Assembly (NCBI RefSeq): GCF_018918285.1
Contig: NZ_JAHLQF010000003.1
Span: 620,001 to 684,000, forward strand
DNA length: 64,000 nt
Reading direction: 5' to 3'
DNA from: Clostridium mobile
GTDB taxonomy: Bacteria; Bacillota; Clostridia; Clostridiales; Clostridiaceae
A program made the position numbers and the translations under genes. Shown here in pieces: positions 9,660 through 17,797 of this stretch (the first letter of the stretch is position 1; each line of letters starts with the position of its first letter). Below the pieces are notes generated by a model, which saw nothing but the letters and a program-made list of their open reading frames with translations, made no database searches and had not been told where the DNA came from.

Positions 9660-10607
9660 ATGAACAAAAAAGGAATCAAAATATCTATTATAGGAGCGGG
9701 ATTTGTTGGTGCTACTACTGCCTATGCAATAATGATGGAGGGGCTAGCCTCGGAAATTGTAATAGTAGATATAGATAAAGAAAAGGCTAAAGGAGAAGCT
9801 ATGGACCTGGCTCATGGAGTTTCTTTTTTAAAGCCAGTAGATGTCATATCAGGTGATTATAAGGACACAGAAGGATCAGATATAGTAATAATTACAGCTG
9901 GAGTTGGTCAAAAACCAGGAGAAACTAGATTAGATTTAATCAATAAAAATTATAAAGTATTTAAATCCATAGTGCCTCCAGTGGTTGAATATAGCCCTAA
10001 TTCTATAATAATGGTAGTATCTAATCCGGTGGATGTATTGACATATGTAACATATAAGTTATCAGGATTTCCTCCTGAAAGAGTTATAGGATCAGGAACA
10101 GTTTTAGATACATCCAGATTTAAATATTTATTAAGTGAGCATTTTAATGTCGATGCTAGAAATATACATTCATACATATTAGGAGAGCATGGTGATTCTG
10201 AAATAGCAGCTTGGAGTCTTACCAATATAGCAGGTATAACTGTAGATGAGTATTGCAATAAGTTTTGTAATAAATGTGATGGAGATTTTAAGAAAAATAT
10301 ATATGAAGATGTTAAAAATGCTGCTTATGAAGTTTTAAATAGAAAAGGAAATACTTATTATGCAGTAGCTTTAGCTGTAAGAAGAATTGTTGAAGCTATT
10401 ATAAGAAATGAAGACTCTATTCTTACGGTTTCAACTTTATTAAAAGGGGAATTTGGAATTAATGATATATATATGGGAGTGCCTTGTGTAGTTGGAGAAG
10501 GTGGAGTGAAAAGAGTATTAGAAGTTAAGTTAAATAAGGAAGAACTGGATAAATTAAAAAAATCAGCAGAAGTTCTTGGAGAGAGCTTAAAGGAAATTAA
10601 TTATTAG
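9660..10607 (+). CDS. ldh: L-lactate dehydrogenase
   Basis: The 315-residue enzyme reduces pyruvate to L-lactate with NADH. The Rossmann motif [10 protein letters not shown] is at 12-21, with an NAD-selective Asp in IVIVDID. Gln84 and Arg90 in [10 protein letters not shown] mark lactate rather than malate specificity. Arg153 (DTSRF) binds substrate, and His177 (LGEHGDSE) is the proton donor/acceptor. AGGAGGGTG precedes the ATG. No terminator separates it from pepT, which starts 22 bases later, so the two are probably co-transcribed. Confidence 0.95.
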   Translation: MNKKGIKISIIGAGFVGATTAYAIMMEGLASEIVIVDIDKEKAKGEAMDLAHGVSFLKPVDVISGDYKDTEGSDIVIITAGVGQKPGETRLDLINKNYKVFKSIVPPVVEYSPNSIIMVVSNPVDVLTYVTYKLSGFPPERVIGSGTVLDTSRFKYLLSEHFNVDARNIHSYILGEHGDSEIAAWSLTNIAGITVDEYCNKFCNKCDGDFKKNIYEDVKNAAYEVLNRKGNTYYAVALAVRRIVEAIIRNEDSILTVSTLLKGEFGINDIYMGVPCVVGEGGVKRVLEVKLNKEELDKLKKSAEVLGESLKEINY

Positions 10608-10629
10608 TATGAAATTAAGGGGAGATAGC

Positions 10630-11856
10630 ATGAGTAAAGTAGTAGAAAGATTTTTAAGATATGTAAGGTACAATACAAAATCAGATGAAAATTCAAATAC
10701 TTATCCTAGCACATCAGAACAATTGATATTAGCTAGGGAATTGGAAAAAGAGCTAAAGGAAATAGGGCTTAGCAATGTAAGGATAGATGAATATGGTTAT
10801 GTTTTAGGGGAGGTGCCTTCTAATATAGATAAGAAGGTACCAGCAATAGGATTTATAGCTCACATGGATACAAGTCCAGATTTAAGTGGAGAAAATGTAA
10901 ATCCTAAAATAGTAGAAGATTATGATGGTAAAGATATAGTATTAAACGTGGAAGAAAATATAGTACTTTCTCCTAAAGATTCACCTGAACTAAAAAATTA
11001 TATTGGAAAAACATTAATAACCACAGATGGAACTACTCTTCTAGGAGGGGATGACAAAGCTGGCATCGCTGAGATAATCACTGCTCTTGAGTATCTTTGT
11101 AATAATCCACATATACCCCACGGCAAAATATGTGTGGCCTTCACTCCTGACGAAGAAGTAGGAAATGGAACAAAATATTTTGATGTAGAGAAATTTGGAG
11201 CAGATTTTGCCTACACAATAGATGGAGGAGAATTAGGAGAGCTTGAATATGAAAACTTTAATGCTGCAGGAGCTGATATAATCATCAAAGGAAGAAACGT
11301 TCATCCAGGTTCAGCTAAGAATAAAATGATTAATTCGATGAAAATTGCTTGTGAATTAATCGATGCTTTGCCTAAAGATGAAGTACCAGAAAGTACTGAA
11401 GGATATGAAGGTTTCTATCACTTAACATCCATACAAGGAGAAGTAGAAGAGACTAAATTAAGCTATATAATTAGAGACTTCTTTAAAGAAAGTTTTGAAA
11501 ATAAGAAAAGTAATTTAGAAAAAATAGTGGGTGAGTTAAATAACAAATATGGAGAAGGCACAGCAATACTAGAATTAGAGGATCAGTATTATAATATGAG
11601 AGAAAAAATTGAAGAAGTAAAGTATATCGTAGATATTGCTTATGAAGCTATGAAGGAAGTGGGGGTAGAGCCAAATGTAGTTCCAATAAGAGGAGGTACA
11701 GATGGAGCAAGGCTATCTTTTATGGGATTACCAACTCCTAATATATTTACAGGAGGTCATAATTTTCACGGGAGATTTGAATATATACCCACTTTTGCCA
11801 TGGAAAAGACTGTAGAAGTCATCTTAAAAATTGTAGAATTAACAAACAAATTATAG
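10630..11856 (+). CDS. pepT: Peptidase T (tripeptide aminopeptidase)
   Basis: This is a cytoplasmic M20-family dizinc aminopeptidase of about 408 residues that removes the N-terminal residue of tripeptides. Metal and catalytic motifs are visible: [46 protein letters not shown] and, near the C terminus, [32 protein letters not shown] chose the ATG at 10630 because AAGGGGAG precedes it at good spacing; an ATG 21 bases upstream directly after the ldh stop has none. It is probably the last gene of an ldh-pepT unit, closed by the terminator at 11870. Confidence 0.95.
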   Translation: MSKVVERFLRYVRYNTKSDENSNTYPSTSEQLILARELEKELKEIGLSNVRIDEYGYVLGEVPSNIDKKVPAIGFIAHMDTSPDLSGENVNPKIVEDYDGKDIVLNVEENIVLSPKDSPELKNYIGKTLITTDGTTLLGGDDKAGIAEIITALEYLCNNPHIPHGKICVAFTPDEEVGNGTKYFDVEKFGADFAYTIDGGELGELEYENFNAAGADIIIKGRNVHPGSAKNKMINSMKIACELIDALPKDEVPESTEGYEGFYHLTSIQGEVEETKLSYIIRDFFKESFENKKSNLEKIVGELNNKYGEGTAILELEDQYYNMREKIEEVKYIVDIAYEAMKEVGVEPNVVPIRGGTDGARLSFMGLPTPNIFTGGHNFHGRFEYIPTFAMEKTVEVILKIVELTNKL

Positions 11857-11869
11857 TAATATTTTCCTC

Positions 11870-11905
11870 AAGACTGCATATATTATAGTATATGCAGTCT
11901 TTTTA
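11870..11905 (+). terminator. Terminator after pepT
   Basis: The arms AGACTGCATAT (11871-11881) and ATATGCAGTCT (11890-11900) are perfectly complementary and are followed by TTTT. This is a standard intrinsic terminator. Confidence 0.9.
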
Positions 11906-12054
11906 TGTAGAAGCAATGTTGAATTTTGTTGAGAAGGTGAACATATAATGTTAAAATATAGTACATATAGGTATTTATATGAAAATATTTGGCAATAATT
12001 ATAATGATTTCATAAATTCAACAAAAAATTAATATTATGAGGGGGAAAATATTA

Positions 12055-12915
12055 ATGCTGTATATCATTATAGTGGGATTGCTAGTTCTAATATATTATG
12101 AATGGAGAAAAATAAAAGAACTAGAAGAAAGGGACAGATTAAAAACCGAATTTTTTGTAAATGTTGCCCATGATTTACGGACGCCTTTAAATATAATAAT
12201 AAATAGTATAAAATTAATTCAACTTAATATTGATAATGGAAATATAATTGATGATAGCTCTAACTTAAATAATAGAATTGTTGTATTGAAACAGAACTCC
12301 TATGGACTATTAAAATTAATTAATAATTTAATTGAAGTTACAAAAATCGATGGAAATTACTATAATCTTTCATTAGATAATTATAATATAGTAAGCGTAG
12401 TGGAAGAAGTGGTTCAATCGGTTTCAACACTTATAAAGGATAAGGGTGTAACTTTAACGTTTGATACTGCAATGGAAGAGAAAATAATGGCCTGTGATAA
12501 AGAAAAAATAGAAAGAGTAATATTAAACTTATTATCTAATGCAGCTAAATTTACACCGAAAGGTGGTAAAATAGATATTAGTATGTATGAAATTAATGAT
12601 AAAATGATAATTTCTATTAAGGATACTGGTATAGGTATTAAAAAAGAGATGCAGAAATGTATTTTTGAAAGATATAAAAAAATTAATGACAATACTTGTT
12701 CTGACTATCATGGTAGTGGAATAGGGCTTTCTTTAGTGAAATCTTTAGTAGAAATGCATGGTGGAGATATAAGTTTATATAGCGAATATAAGAAGGGTAG
12801 TGAATTTATAATATCCTTACCTTGCAGAATTATTCACAATGAAGAAAAAAGTAATATTAAGCAATTAAATGCTGAAATAGTTGGAGTTGAATTTTCCGAC
12901 TTCATAAATCAATAA
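12055..12915 (+). CDS. Orphan sensor histidine kinase with one membrane helix
   Basis: This is a 286-residue kinase. One N-terminal helix (about 2-15) is followed by a short coiled segment (EWRKIKELEERDRLKTEFF) that leads straight into the HisKA box NVAHDLRTPLN (His39). The HATPase domain has the N box LLSNAAKFTPKGG, the G1 box DTGIGI and HGSGIGLSLVKSL. I chose the ATG at 12055 because GGGGG stands 9 bases before it. There is no partner regulator and no sensor domain. It is a close paralogue of the kinase at 14451-15347 (shared EKIIACDxEKIER, GSGIGLSLVKSLVE). Orphan kinases of this type in clostridia often feed Spo0A, but that is inference. Confidence 0.88.
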   Translation: MLYIIIVGLLVLIYYEWRKIKELEERDRLKTEFFVNVAHDLRTPLNIIINSIKLIQLNIDNGNIIDDSSNLNNRIVVLKQNSYGLLKLINNLIEVTKIDGNYYNLSLDNYNIVSVVEEVVQSVSTLIKDKGVTLTFDTAMEEKIMACDKEKIERVILNLLSNAAKFTPKGGKIDISMYEINDKMIISIKDTGIGIKKEMQKCIFERYKKINDNTCSDYHGSGIGLSLVKSLVEMHGGDISLYSEYKKGSEFIISLPCRIIHNEEKSNIKQLNAEIVGVEFSDFINQ

Positions 12916-12950
12916 AATTTAACAGAAATTTAATATAGTTAAAGGTTTTC

Positions 12951-12990
12951 AAAATGCAAGCGTAATTAAAAACGCTTGCATTTATTTTGA
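12951..12990 (+). terminator. Terminator after the first orphan kinase
   Basis: AAATGCAAGCGT (12952-12963) and ACGCTTGCATTT (12972-12983) form a perfect stem, followed by ATTTTG. It ends the kinase transcript, and its descending arm also supplies the -35 box of the next promoter. Confidence 0.8.
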
Positions 12991-13003
12991 AAGATGATAT
13001 ACT
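12976..13003 (+). promoter_or_regulatory. Candidate promoter of the small ORF at 13049
   Basis: TTGCAT (12976-12981) and TATACT (12998-13003) are 16 bp apart, and a strong ribosome site and small ORF begin about 30 bases downstream. The -35 box lies inside the preceding terminator stem. Confidence 0.5.
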
Positions 13004-13048
13004 AATCTAGTAAAAAGAATATACGATAAAAATAAAGGAGGTAAGTAT

Positions 13049-13138
13049 ATGATTGATGAAAGAATGTTTGTATTAACAGAAGAAGTTATCGAAGAATGCT
13101 TAGAAGAAAGCATAGAAAAACCAGAAACAGAAGAATAA
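13049..13138 (+). CDS. Small acidic peptide of 29 residues, unknown function
   Basis: The ORF begins with an ATG 6 bases after a near-perfect AAAGGAGGT site. It encodes a 29-residue, strongly acidic peptide with one Cys (TEEVIEECLEESIEKPETEE is the C-terminal part). It has its own promoter candidate and lies before a bidirectional terminator, so it forms a complete tiny transcription unit between an orphan kinase gene and a transporter gene. I do not recognise the family. It could be a leader or precursor peptide, a small regulator, or the visible part of a small RNA gene. Confidence 0.5.
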   Translation: MIDERMFVLTEEVIEECLEESIEKPETEE

Positions 13139-13202
13139 AATTTACGAATGATAGGAGATGAACAAAAAAAGTTGGAATCAAATTCATTCCCCCAGAGCAT
13201 AT

Positions 13203-13243
13203 AAAATCCCTAGCTATGATAAAATTATCAGCTAGGGATTTTA
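13203..13243. terminator. Bidirectional terminator
   Basis: AAAATCCCTAGCT (13203-13215) pairs with AGCTAGGGATTTT (13230-13242), leaving A- and T-runs on both sides. It serves the small plus-strand unit and the convergent EamA gene that ends at 13244. Confidence 0.9.
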
Positions 13244-14161
13244 TTATTTTATATTAATAAATATCAGAGAAATTATAGTAAACCCAAGAGAAAGCTTTTC
13301 TTTTGGCATTAATTTTTCTTTAAATATTATATAACTCAATATATTTATAAATACAATACTTCCAGCACTAAAGACGGGGTAAACAACAGAAGTAGTTAGG
13401 CTATTTAATGAAAGGATTAAGAAAAAGGATGAGAAAAAATTAGGTACACCTACTGCAAGTCCTGTGAGTATATCTCTTTTAATAATTTTCTTTTCACCTC
13501 TAATAGTGAAAATTGCACTAATTATAAAAGCTGTAAAGAAAATAAAAAATAAAAAAACATTTTTATGATTCAATAAGGCATATTTTTGAAAAAATTTATT
13601 AGAAAAGTCAGCCATTCCACCTAAAAAAAATAATAGCAATAATGAGGGATTTATTTTAGTAACGCTTTTCTTATCAAAAGATATATTAACTATGGTTATA
13701 GAAAGTAAAGATAGTAGTATACCTAACCACTGCAGAACTGTAGGGGTTTCCTTCCATAAAATTATAGAAAAAGTCATAGGAATTAATATACCCATTTTTG
13801 AAAAAGCACCAGATAGCCCTGCACCATTATCTTTAACGCTTTTTTGGTAATATATAAAAGAGGAGAAGAAAAATAATCCAAATAAAATACCGCACATAAT
13901 CGCCCAAACTAAACTAGCTGATGGGGAGAATAAACCCTGGTTATGTATAATGACTTTAGAAAACTGGCTATTAAATGCTTGGATGGAAGGCTTTTTAATG
14001 AAAGGTACTCTTTCTGTGAGTATAAGAATTAAGCTAATAGAAGATGCAGCAAAATAATTGCTTGACGTTAAAGCGTATCTATTTATATTTTTAGATTCAC
14101 TATACTTAAATATCAAAGCAATAGATGAACTACACAATATAGCTAGTAATAAATGAAACAT
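13244..14161 (-). CDS. EamA/DMT-family transporter
   Basis: This is a polytopic membrane protein of about 305 residues with roughly ten hydrophobic helices in two EamA-like halves; the second half begins near FLGGMADFSNKFF. Members of the drug/metabolite transporter superfamily export small metabolites or amines, and the substrate cannot be read from sequence. An ATG at 14170 directly abuts AGGAGT, so I prefer the ATG at 14161, which has 9 bases of spacing. The insertion between helices (SFSKVI-like, about residues 50-80) is longer than in minimal family members. Confidence 0.82.
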   Translation of the reverse strand: MFHLLLAILCSSSIALIFKYSESKNINRYALTSSNYFAASSISLILILTERVPFIKKPSIQAFNSQFSKVIIHNQGLFSPSASLVWAIMCGILFGLFFFSSFIYYQKSVKDNGAGLSGAFSKMGILIPMTFSIILWKETPTVLQWLGILLSLLSITIVNISFDKKSVTKINPSLLLLFFLGGMADFSNKFFQKYALLNHKNVFLFFIFFTAFIISAIFTIRGEKKIIKRDILTGLAVGVPNFFSSFFLILSLNSLTTSVVYPVFSAGSIVFINILSYIIFKEKLMPKEKLSLGFTIISLIFINIK

Positions 14162-14202
14162 ATATAACATACTCCTTTATAAAAATATAAATTAACTTAT
14201 AA

Positions 14203-14238
14203 CTTCAAAAAGAGGAAACCGTTGATTAGGCTTCCCCT
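14203..14238 (-). terminator. Terminator between the Cys/His-rich peptide gene and the EamA gene
   Basis: On the minus strand AGGGGAAGCC (14238-14229) pairs with GGTTTCCTCT (14220-14211), a ten-pair stem with two G-U pairs, followed by TTTTTG. It ends the transcript that carries the small peptide ORF, so the EamA gene is a separate unit. Confidence 0.75.
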
Positions 14239-14246
14239 AAATAAAT

Positions 14247-14372
14247 CTAGCATCTGCAGCAATGATGACACCTGCAGCTATGACGAAAACTAAATAAGCA
14301 GAACAAAATTCTCAATAAGAATATTAAAAATATTAGCCAGAAAATAAATATGAATATAAACCCACAAAACAT
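14247..14372 (-). CDS. 41-residue membrane peptide with a Cys/His-rich tail
   Basis: The ATG at 14372 follows CAGGAGGTG at ideal spacing. The product has one long hydrophobic helix (about residues 2-28, nearly all F, I, L) and ends in RHSCRCHHCCRC, with five Cys and three His in the last 12 residues. A TATAAT box lies about 50 bases upstream, and a terminator follows directly. It sits 78 bases downstream of the second orphan kinase on the same strand, so co-expression is possible. I do not recognise a family. The tail could bind a metal such as zinc or copper, or be acylated or disulfide-bonded. Confidence 0.6.
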   Translation of the reverse strand: MFCGFIFIFIFWLIFLIFLLRILFCLFSFRHSCRCHHCCRC

Positions 14373-14450
14373 ATAAAACACCTCCTGGTGAATAAAGGCT
14401 AATACTAGTTTAATATATTATATGTTAAGTCATACAACTTGTTACATGCA

Positions 14451-15347
14451 TTACTTAGTGTTGTAAGAGAATTCGATGTTTAGTCTTTCAGTAATGTCTT
14501 TATTTAAATTCTTATTACATGGCGTAAAATTTCTAGAATTTTCTGTTTTTATTACTGGCAATTCTATTATCATTACTGTCCCTTTTCCATATACGCTTTT
14601 AGCTTTAATAGTACCTTTATGTAATTCAACAAGGGATTTAACTAGAGATAATCCTATACCAGAACCATCCATACCTTTAGATGAGGGTTTGCCCACTTGG
14701 GTAAATCTATTAAAGATATCTTTTAAATCATCCTTTTGTATACCACAACCTGTATCTCTTACTATAACTATTACTGAATCTTTTCTATCCTTTATAATTA
14801 CTTCAACGAGTCCACCAGGTTTAGTAAATTTAACGGAGTTAGAAATTAAGTTAAGCATAATCCGTTCTATTTTTTCTGGATCACAGGCAATGATTTTTTC
14901 CTCAACATTTGTATCAAAAATTAAACAAATTGACTGATCTTCAATATAATTTGCTACTGAAGAAACTATGTCTTCTACGATGCTTATAATATTATAATTA
15001 CCAAAATTTAAGTTATAGTAACCACTTTCAATTTTGGATAAATCTAATATATCATTTATCATTTTAATCAATCTAAATGAATTTTGTTTAATACTATTAT
15101 AATAATCTTTCTTTTTTAATTTAGATAAATTAATCTCATCATTTATATCCATATTTAACAATTGAATAGCACCTAATATTATATTAACAGGTGTTCTTAG
15201 CTCATGTACAATGTTTGTAAAAAATTCTGCTTTAATATTCTCTAATCCATCTAAATTAGCATTAATTATATCATCAATGGATACAGTGTTACTATAGGAA
15301 TTGTACAACACATCTTTCTCCGACTCAATTTTATCAACCATATACAT
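14451..15347 (-). CDS. Orphan soluble sensor histidine kinase
   Basis: This kinase has 298 residues and no membrane helix. About 40 N-terminal residues without a recognisable sensor domain are followed by the HisKA box NIVHELRTPVN (His48) and a HATPase domain with N box LISNSVKFTKPGG, G1 box DTGCGI and DGSGIGLSLVKSL. I chose the ATG at 15347 because GGGGGG precedes it by 7 bases; an ATG at 15341 is also possible. It is clearly paralogous to the kinase at 12055-12915 and lies in the opposite orientation across a 1.5-kb block. There is no partner response regulator nearby. Confidence 0.88.
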   Translation of the reverse strand: MYMVDKIESEKDVLYNSYSNTVSIDDIINANLDGLENIKAEFFTNIVHELRTPVNIILGAIQLLNMDINDEINLSKLKKKDYYNSIKQNSFRLIKMINDILDLSKIESGYYNLNFGNYNIISIVEDIVSSVANYIEDQSICLIFDTNVEEKIIACDPEKIERIMLNLISNSVKFTKPGGLVEVIIKDRKDSVIVIVRDTGCGIQKDDLKDIFNRFTQVGKPSSKGMDGSGIGLSLVKSLVELHKGTIKAKSVYGKGTVMIIELPVIKTENSRNFTPCNKNLNKDITERLNIEFSYNTK

Positions 15348-15447
15348 ACTACAACCCCCCAAAGATTGAAACATAATTACAATATTCTATAAGAATAATA
15401 AAAATCCTTTAATTAAATGTAAAAAGTTAGAAAATATTCTTATATAA

Positions 15448-15476
15448 TTGCATTTGCTTTTTTAAAGTGATATATT
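15448..15476 (+). promoter_or_regulatory. Promoter of the cobC-cobU-cobS operon
   Basis: TTGCAT (15448-15453), a 17-bp spacer and TATATT (15471-15476) lie 45 bases before cobC. There is no cobalamin riboswitch in this 5' region, unlike the two larger cobalamin loci in the window. Confidence 0.6.
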
Positions 15477-15521
15477 TTTAATAGTTTATAAAATATATAA
15501 AACCTTAGGAGTAATGCAATA

Positions 15522-16115
15522 ATGAATATATATTTAGTGAGGCATGGAGAAACAGATAATAATTATAATAAAACTTATTATGGGAAAACAGATTGTAGCT
15601 TAAATAACAATGGAAGATATCAAGCATCAATAATAAAGAATAGAATTGAAAAAATAAATTTTGATAAAGTTTTTACCAGTAAAATGAAAAGAGCTAAAGA
15701 AACAGCTCATATTATATTAGATGATAGTAAGTATGAATTGATAGAAGATGAAAGACTTAATGAAATGAATATGGGAATATTTGAAGGAAAAGATCATAAG
15801 GAGTTAGAAGAAAATTATTCAGTAGAATGGAAGAATTGGTGTAATAATTGGAAAGAATATAAAATACCCAATGGGGAAAGTTATATAGAATTTTATGAGA
15901 GAGTTAAAGACTTTTTTGAGGAAATACTAAGAGGAAAAGAGAAAGATATTCTAGTGGTTGCTCATGGAGGGGTTATAAAAAGCATTTATTCATACATACT
16001 TGGGGAAAACTTAGATATTTTTTGGAAAATTAGCAGTAGAAATGGAGATATAGCCTTAATAAAATATGAATATGGTAATATTTATATAGATTCTATAATA
16101 CCAGTAGAAATTTAA
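15522..16115 (+). CDS. cobC: Alpha-ribazole phosphatase / histidine phosphatase
   Basis: This 197-residue phosphoglycerate-mutase-like phosphatase removes the phosphate from alpha-ribazole-5-phosphate or from the last cobalamin-phosphate intermediate. The N-terminal RHG motif is LVRHGETDNN (catalytic His8), and the second catalytic His is in VVAHGGVIKS. AGGAG precedes the ATG. The role is assigned mainly because it lies first in an operon with cobU and cobS; on sequence alone it could be a general histidine phosphatase. Confidence 0.85.
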   Translation: MNIYLVRHGETDNNYNKTYYGKTDCSLNNNGRYQASIIKNRIEKINFDKVFTSKMKRAKETAHIILDDSKYELIEDERLNEMNMGIFEGKDHKELEENYSVEWKNWCNNWKEYKIPNGESYIEFYERVKDFFEEILRGKEKDILVVAHGGVIKSIYSYILGENLDIFWKISSRNGDIALIKYEYGNIYIDSIIPVEI

Positions 16116-16139
16116 TATTTAATAGGAGCGTGAAACAAC

Positions 16140-16688
16140 ATGAGTAAAATTATTTTGGTTACTGGAGGAGCAAGAAGTGGTAAAAGTACCTTTGCAGAAA
16201 ATTTATTGAAAGGGAATGATGATGTCCTTTACATCGCCACTTCTATAATTACAGATGATGAAATGGAGGATAGAGTAAAAAAGCATATAGAGAGAAGAAA
16301 TCATAATTGGGAGACCTATGAAGGATATTTAGATTTACATAAAGCCTTAGAGAAAAGCAAAAAAAGTCATATATTACTTGATTGTGTAACCATAATGACT
16401 ACTAATATAATGTTTAGTGAAGATAAAGATCTAGAAGAAATAAGTATGGAAGAAGTTGATAAAATTACAGCTAAGATTAAAGATGAATTTTATAAGCTTA
16501 TAACTAAAGCAAAAGAAATGGAAAAAACTTTAGTTATGGTTACTAATGAAGTAGGTTTGGGAGTAGTTCCTCCTACAAAATTAGGAAGAATTTTTAGAGA
16601 TGTATCGGGTTTTATAAATCAGTATATTGGAAGTTTAAGCGATGAAATTTACTTAGTATGCTGTGGTCAACCATTAAAAATCAAATAG
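16140..16688 (+). CDS. cobU: Adenosylcobinamide kinase / adenosylcobinamide-phosphate guanylyltransferase
   Basis: This 182-residue bifunctional enzyme phosphorylates adenosylcobinamide and transfers GMP to give AdoCbi-GDP. The P-loop GGARSGKST is at 9-17. The HIERRNHNW segment contains the His that is guanylylated in the family. TNEVGLGVVPPTKLGRIFRD is the conserved C-terminal block. It lies 24 bases after cobC and 11 bases before cobS. Confidence 0.96.
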   Translation: MSKIILVTGGARSGKSTFAENLLKGNDDVLYIATSIITDDEMEDRVKKHIERRNHNWETYEGYLDLHKALEKSKKSHILLDCVTIMTTNIMFSEDKDLEEISMEEVDKITAKIKDEFYKLITKAKEMEKTLVMVTNEVGLGVVPPTKLGRIFRDVSGFINQYIGSLSDEIYLVCCGQPLKIK

Positions 16689-16699
16689 GAGTGACATAA

Positions 16700-17452
16700 A
16701 TGAAAGAGTACTTTTTAGACTTATTACTTATGATACAATTTTTAACTAGATTACCGGTAAAAAAAAGCCTTCCCTGTGATAGCAAAAATTTTAGAGATGG
16801 AAGTGCTATGTTACCTTTAGTAGGGTTAATTATTGGATCTATACAATGGTTAGTTTATTATTTGTGTATAAAAATATTCCCAGCTAATATTACAGCCATA
16901 TTTGTACTAGCTATAGGCATACTACTTATGGGATGTCTTCATCAAGATGGTTTCGGGGATATATTCGATGGATTTTTTTCCTTTAAAGGGGATAAAGAAA
17001 AAATAATTGAAATAATGAAGGATAGTAGAATTGGAACCTATGCCACAGTAGCTTTAATATTTGATATATTAATAAAATATGCTTCTTTATCTTTTATTAT
17101 TGCAAGAGGAATGGGCAGTGTTATAATAGTTGCCCCCATAATTAGTAGATTTACACTAGTATTATTATTTTTAATAGGAAAGAATGCGAAACCAAAAGGA
17201 ACGGGAAATTTATTTATAGGAAATACTTCAGTAGGGCACTTTATTGTAAGTCTTAACATTGCTGCAATTTTCTCCTTTTTATTAGTGGGGGTAAGATACG
17301 GTATTTATTCAATATTAGTATCATTGGTAGTTACTTTATTATTTTTAAGACTATGCAATAATAAAATTGGTGGAATAACAGGAGATTGCCTTGGAGCAAA
17401 TAATGAGTTTGTTGAATTGGCGATTTTTGTATTATTCACAGCCCTTTTATAA
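16700..17452 (+). CDS. cobS: Adenosylcobinamide-GDP ribazoletransferase (cobalamin synthase)
   Basis: This 250-residue integral membrane enzyme joins AdoCbi-GDP with alpha-ribazole (or its phosphate) to complete the nucleotide loop. The family signature FLTRLPV is near the N terminus, and the metal-binding segment HQDGFGDIFDGFF is near residues 80-90. Several hydrophobic helices follow, with GGITGDCLGANNEF near the end. It is the last gene of the cobC-cobU-cobS operon and is followed by a strong terminator. Confidence 0.96.
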   Translation: MKEYFLDLLLMIQFLTRLPVKKSLPCDSKNFRDGSAMLPLVGLIIGSIQWLVYYLCIKIFPANITAIFVLAIGILLMGCLHQDGFGDIFDGFFSFKGDKEKIIEIMKDSRIGTYATVALIFDILIKYASLSFIIARGMGSVIIVAPIISRFTLVLLFLIGKNAKPKGTGNLFIGNTSVGHFIVSLNIAAIFSFLLVGVRYGIYSILVSLVVTLLFLRLCNNKIGGITGDCLGANNEFVELAIFVLFTALL

Positions 17453-17492
17453 TAAATAGTTGAAACCTTGGGTACATTTTTGAATCTAGCTT

Positions 17493-17540
17493 AAAACCCA
17501 TTAGAATTAATTTATAAAAATTCTAATGGGTTTTAAATTT
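17493..17540 (+). terminator. Terminator after cobS
   Basis: AAAACCCATTAGAATT (17493-17508) pairs with AATTCTAATGGGTTTT (17519-17534) in a perfect stem with a T-rich tail. The A-run on the left could allow it to work on the minus strand as well. Confidence 0.9.
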
Positions 17541-17588
17541 TACTTAGTATATTCTCAAAAATAATTGGCGGAATATTTTGAAAATAAA

Positions 17589-17617
17589 TTGACAAGATAT
17601 TTCCATAGAGTTAAAAT
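17589..17617 (+). promoter_or_regulatory. Strong sigma-A promoter of the flavoprotein-gdh operon
   Basis: TTGACA (17589-17594) is perfect, and TAAAAT (17612-17617) is one base off consensus, with an exact 17-bp spacer. Transcription would start at about 17624, inside the palindrome that follows, so repressor binding there would block it. Confidence 0.8.
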
Positions 17618-17621
17618 AATG

Positions 17622-17653
17622 TTAAGTTTATTTAGTATACTAAATAAACTTAA
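17622..17653. promoter_or_regulatory. Perfect 32-bp palindromic operator candidate
   Basis: The left arm TTAAGTTTATTTAGTA (17622-17637) is followed with no loop by its exact complement (17638-17653). With no loop it makes a poor RNA hairpin but an ideal symmetric protein site. The core TAGTATACTA resembles sites bound by FadR-subfamily GntR regulators. Its half TATACTAA is repeated in front of the GntR gene at 23947-23974. Confidence 0.7.
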
Positions 17654-17732
17654 TAAACCAGTTCTAAGCATACATGCTTTTTAATATAATTTTATAAACT
17701 TTAAAGTAATAGTCTATGTAAAATTATTTATC

Positions 17733-17763
17733 CTAGGTAAAAGATATAATCTTATCTACCTAG
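17733..17763 (+). promoter_or_regulatory. Leader inverted repeat before the flavoprotein gene
   Basis: CTAGGTA (17733-17739) and TACCTAG (17757-17763) bracket a smaller repeat, AAGAT...ATCTT. It could fold in the mRNA leader about 20 bases before the ribosome site, or be a second operator. There is no T-run, so it is not a terminator. Confidence 0.4.
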
Positions 17764-17797
17764 AAAAGCTTTAAGAATACAGGAAGAGGTGAATAAA

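Larger units (their letters stand above)
17453..17797. other. Intergenic region with terminator, promoter, palindrome and leader hairpin
   Basis: This 345-base gap holds the cobS terminator (17493-17540), a sigma-A promoter (17589-17617), a perfect 32-bp palindrome (17622-17653) and a second inverted repeat (17733-17763). I found no coding sequence or known riboswitch in it. Confidence 0.8.

Noticed and set aside
11920-11950. Spo0A-box-like TTTGTTGAG before the first orphan kinase
   Set aside because: It matches the TTTGTCRAA-type consensus too weakly, and such strings are common in this base composition.
11948-11998. 16-codon ORF with AAGGTG before its ATG upstream of the first orphan kinase
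   Set aside because: The site is fair, but the frame is too short and has no independent support; the same spacing occurs by chance in AT-rich leaders.
14476-14937. 153-codon plus-strand frame opposite the second orphan kinase
   Set aside because: It runs antisense to the conserved HATPase domain and has no start signal or family motif.
15375-15521. Possible cobalamin riboswitch before cobC-cobU-cobS
   Set aside because: The 147-base leader region lacks the B12 box and conserved core; only a simple promoter is visible.
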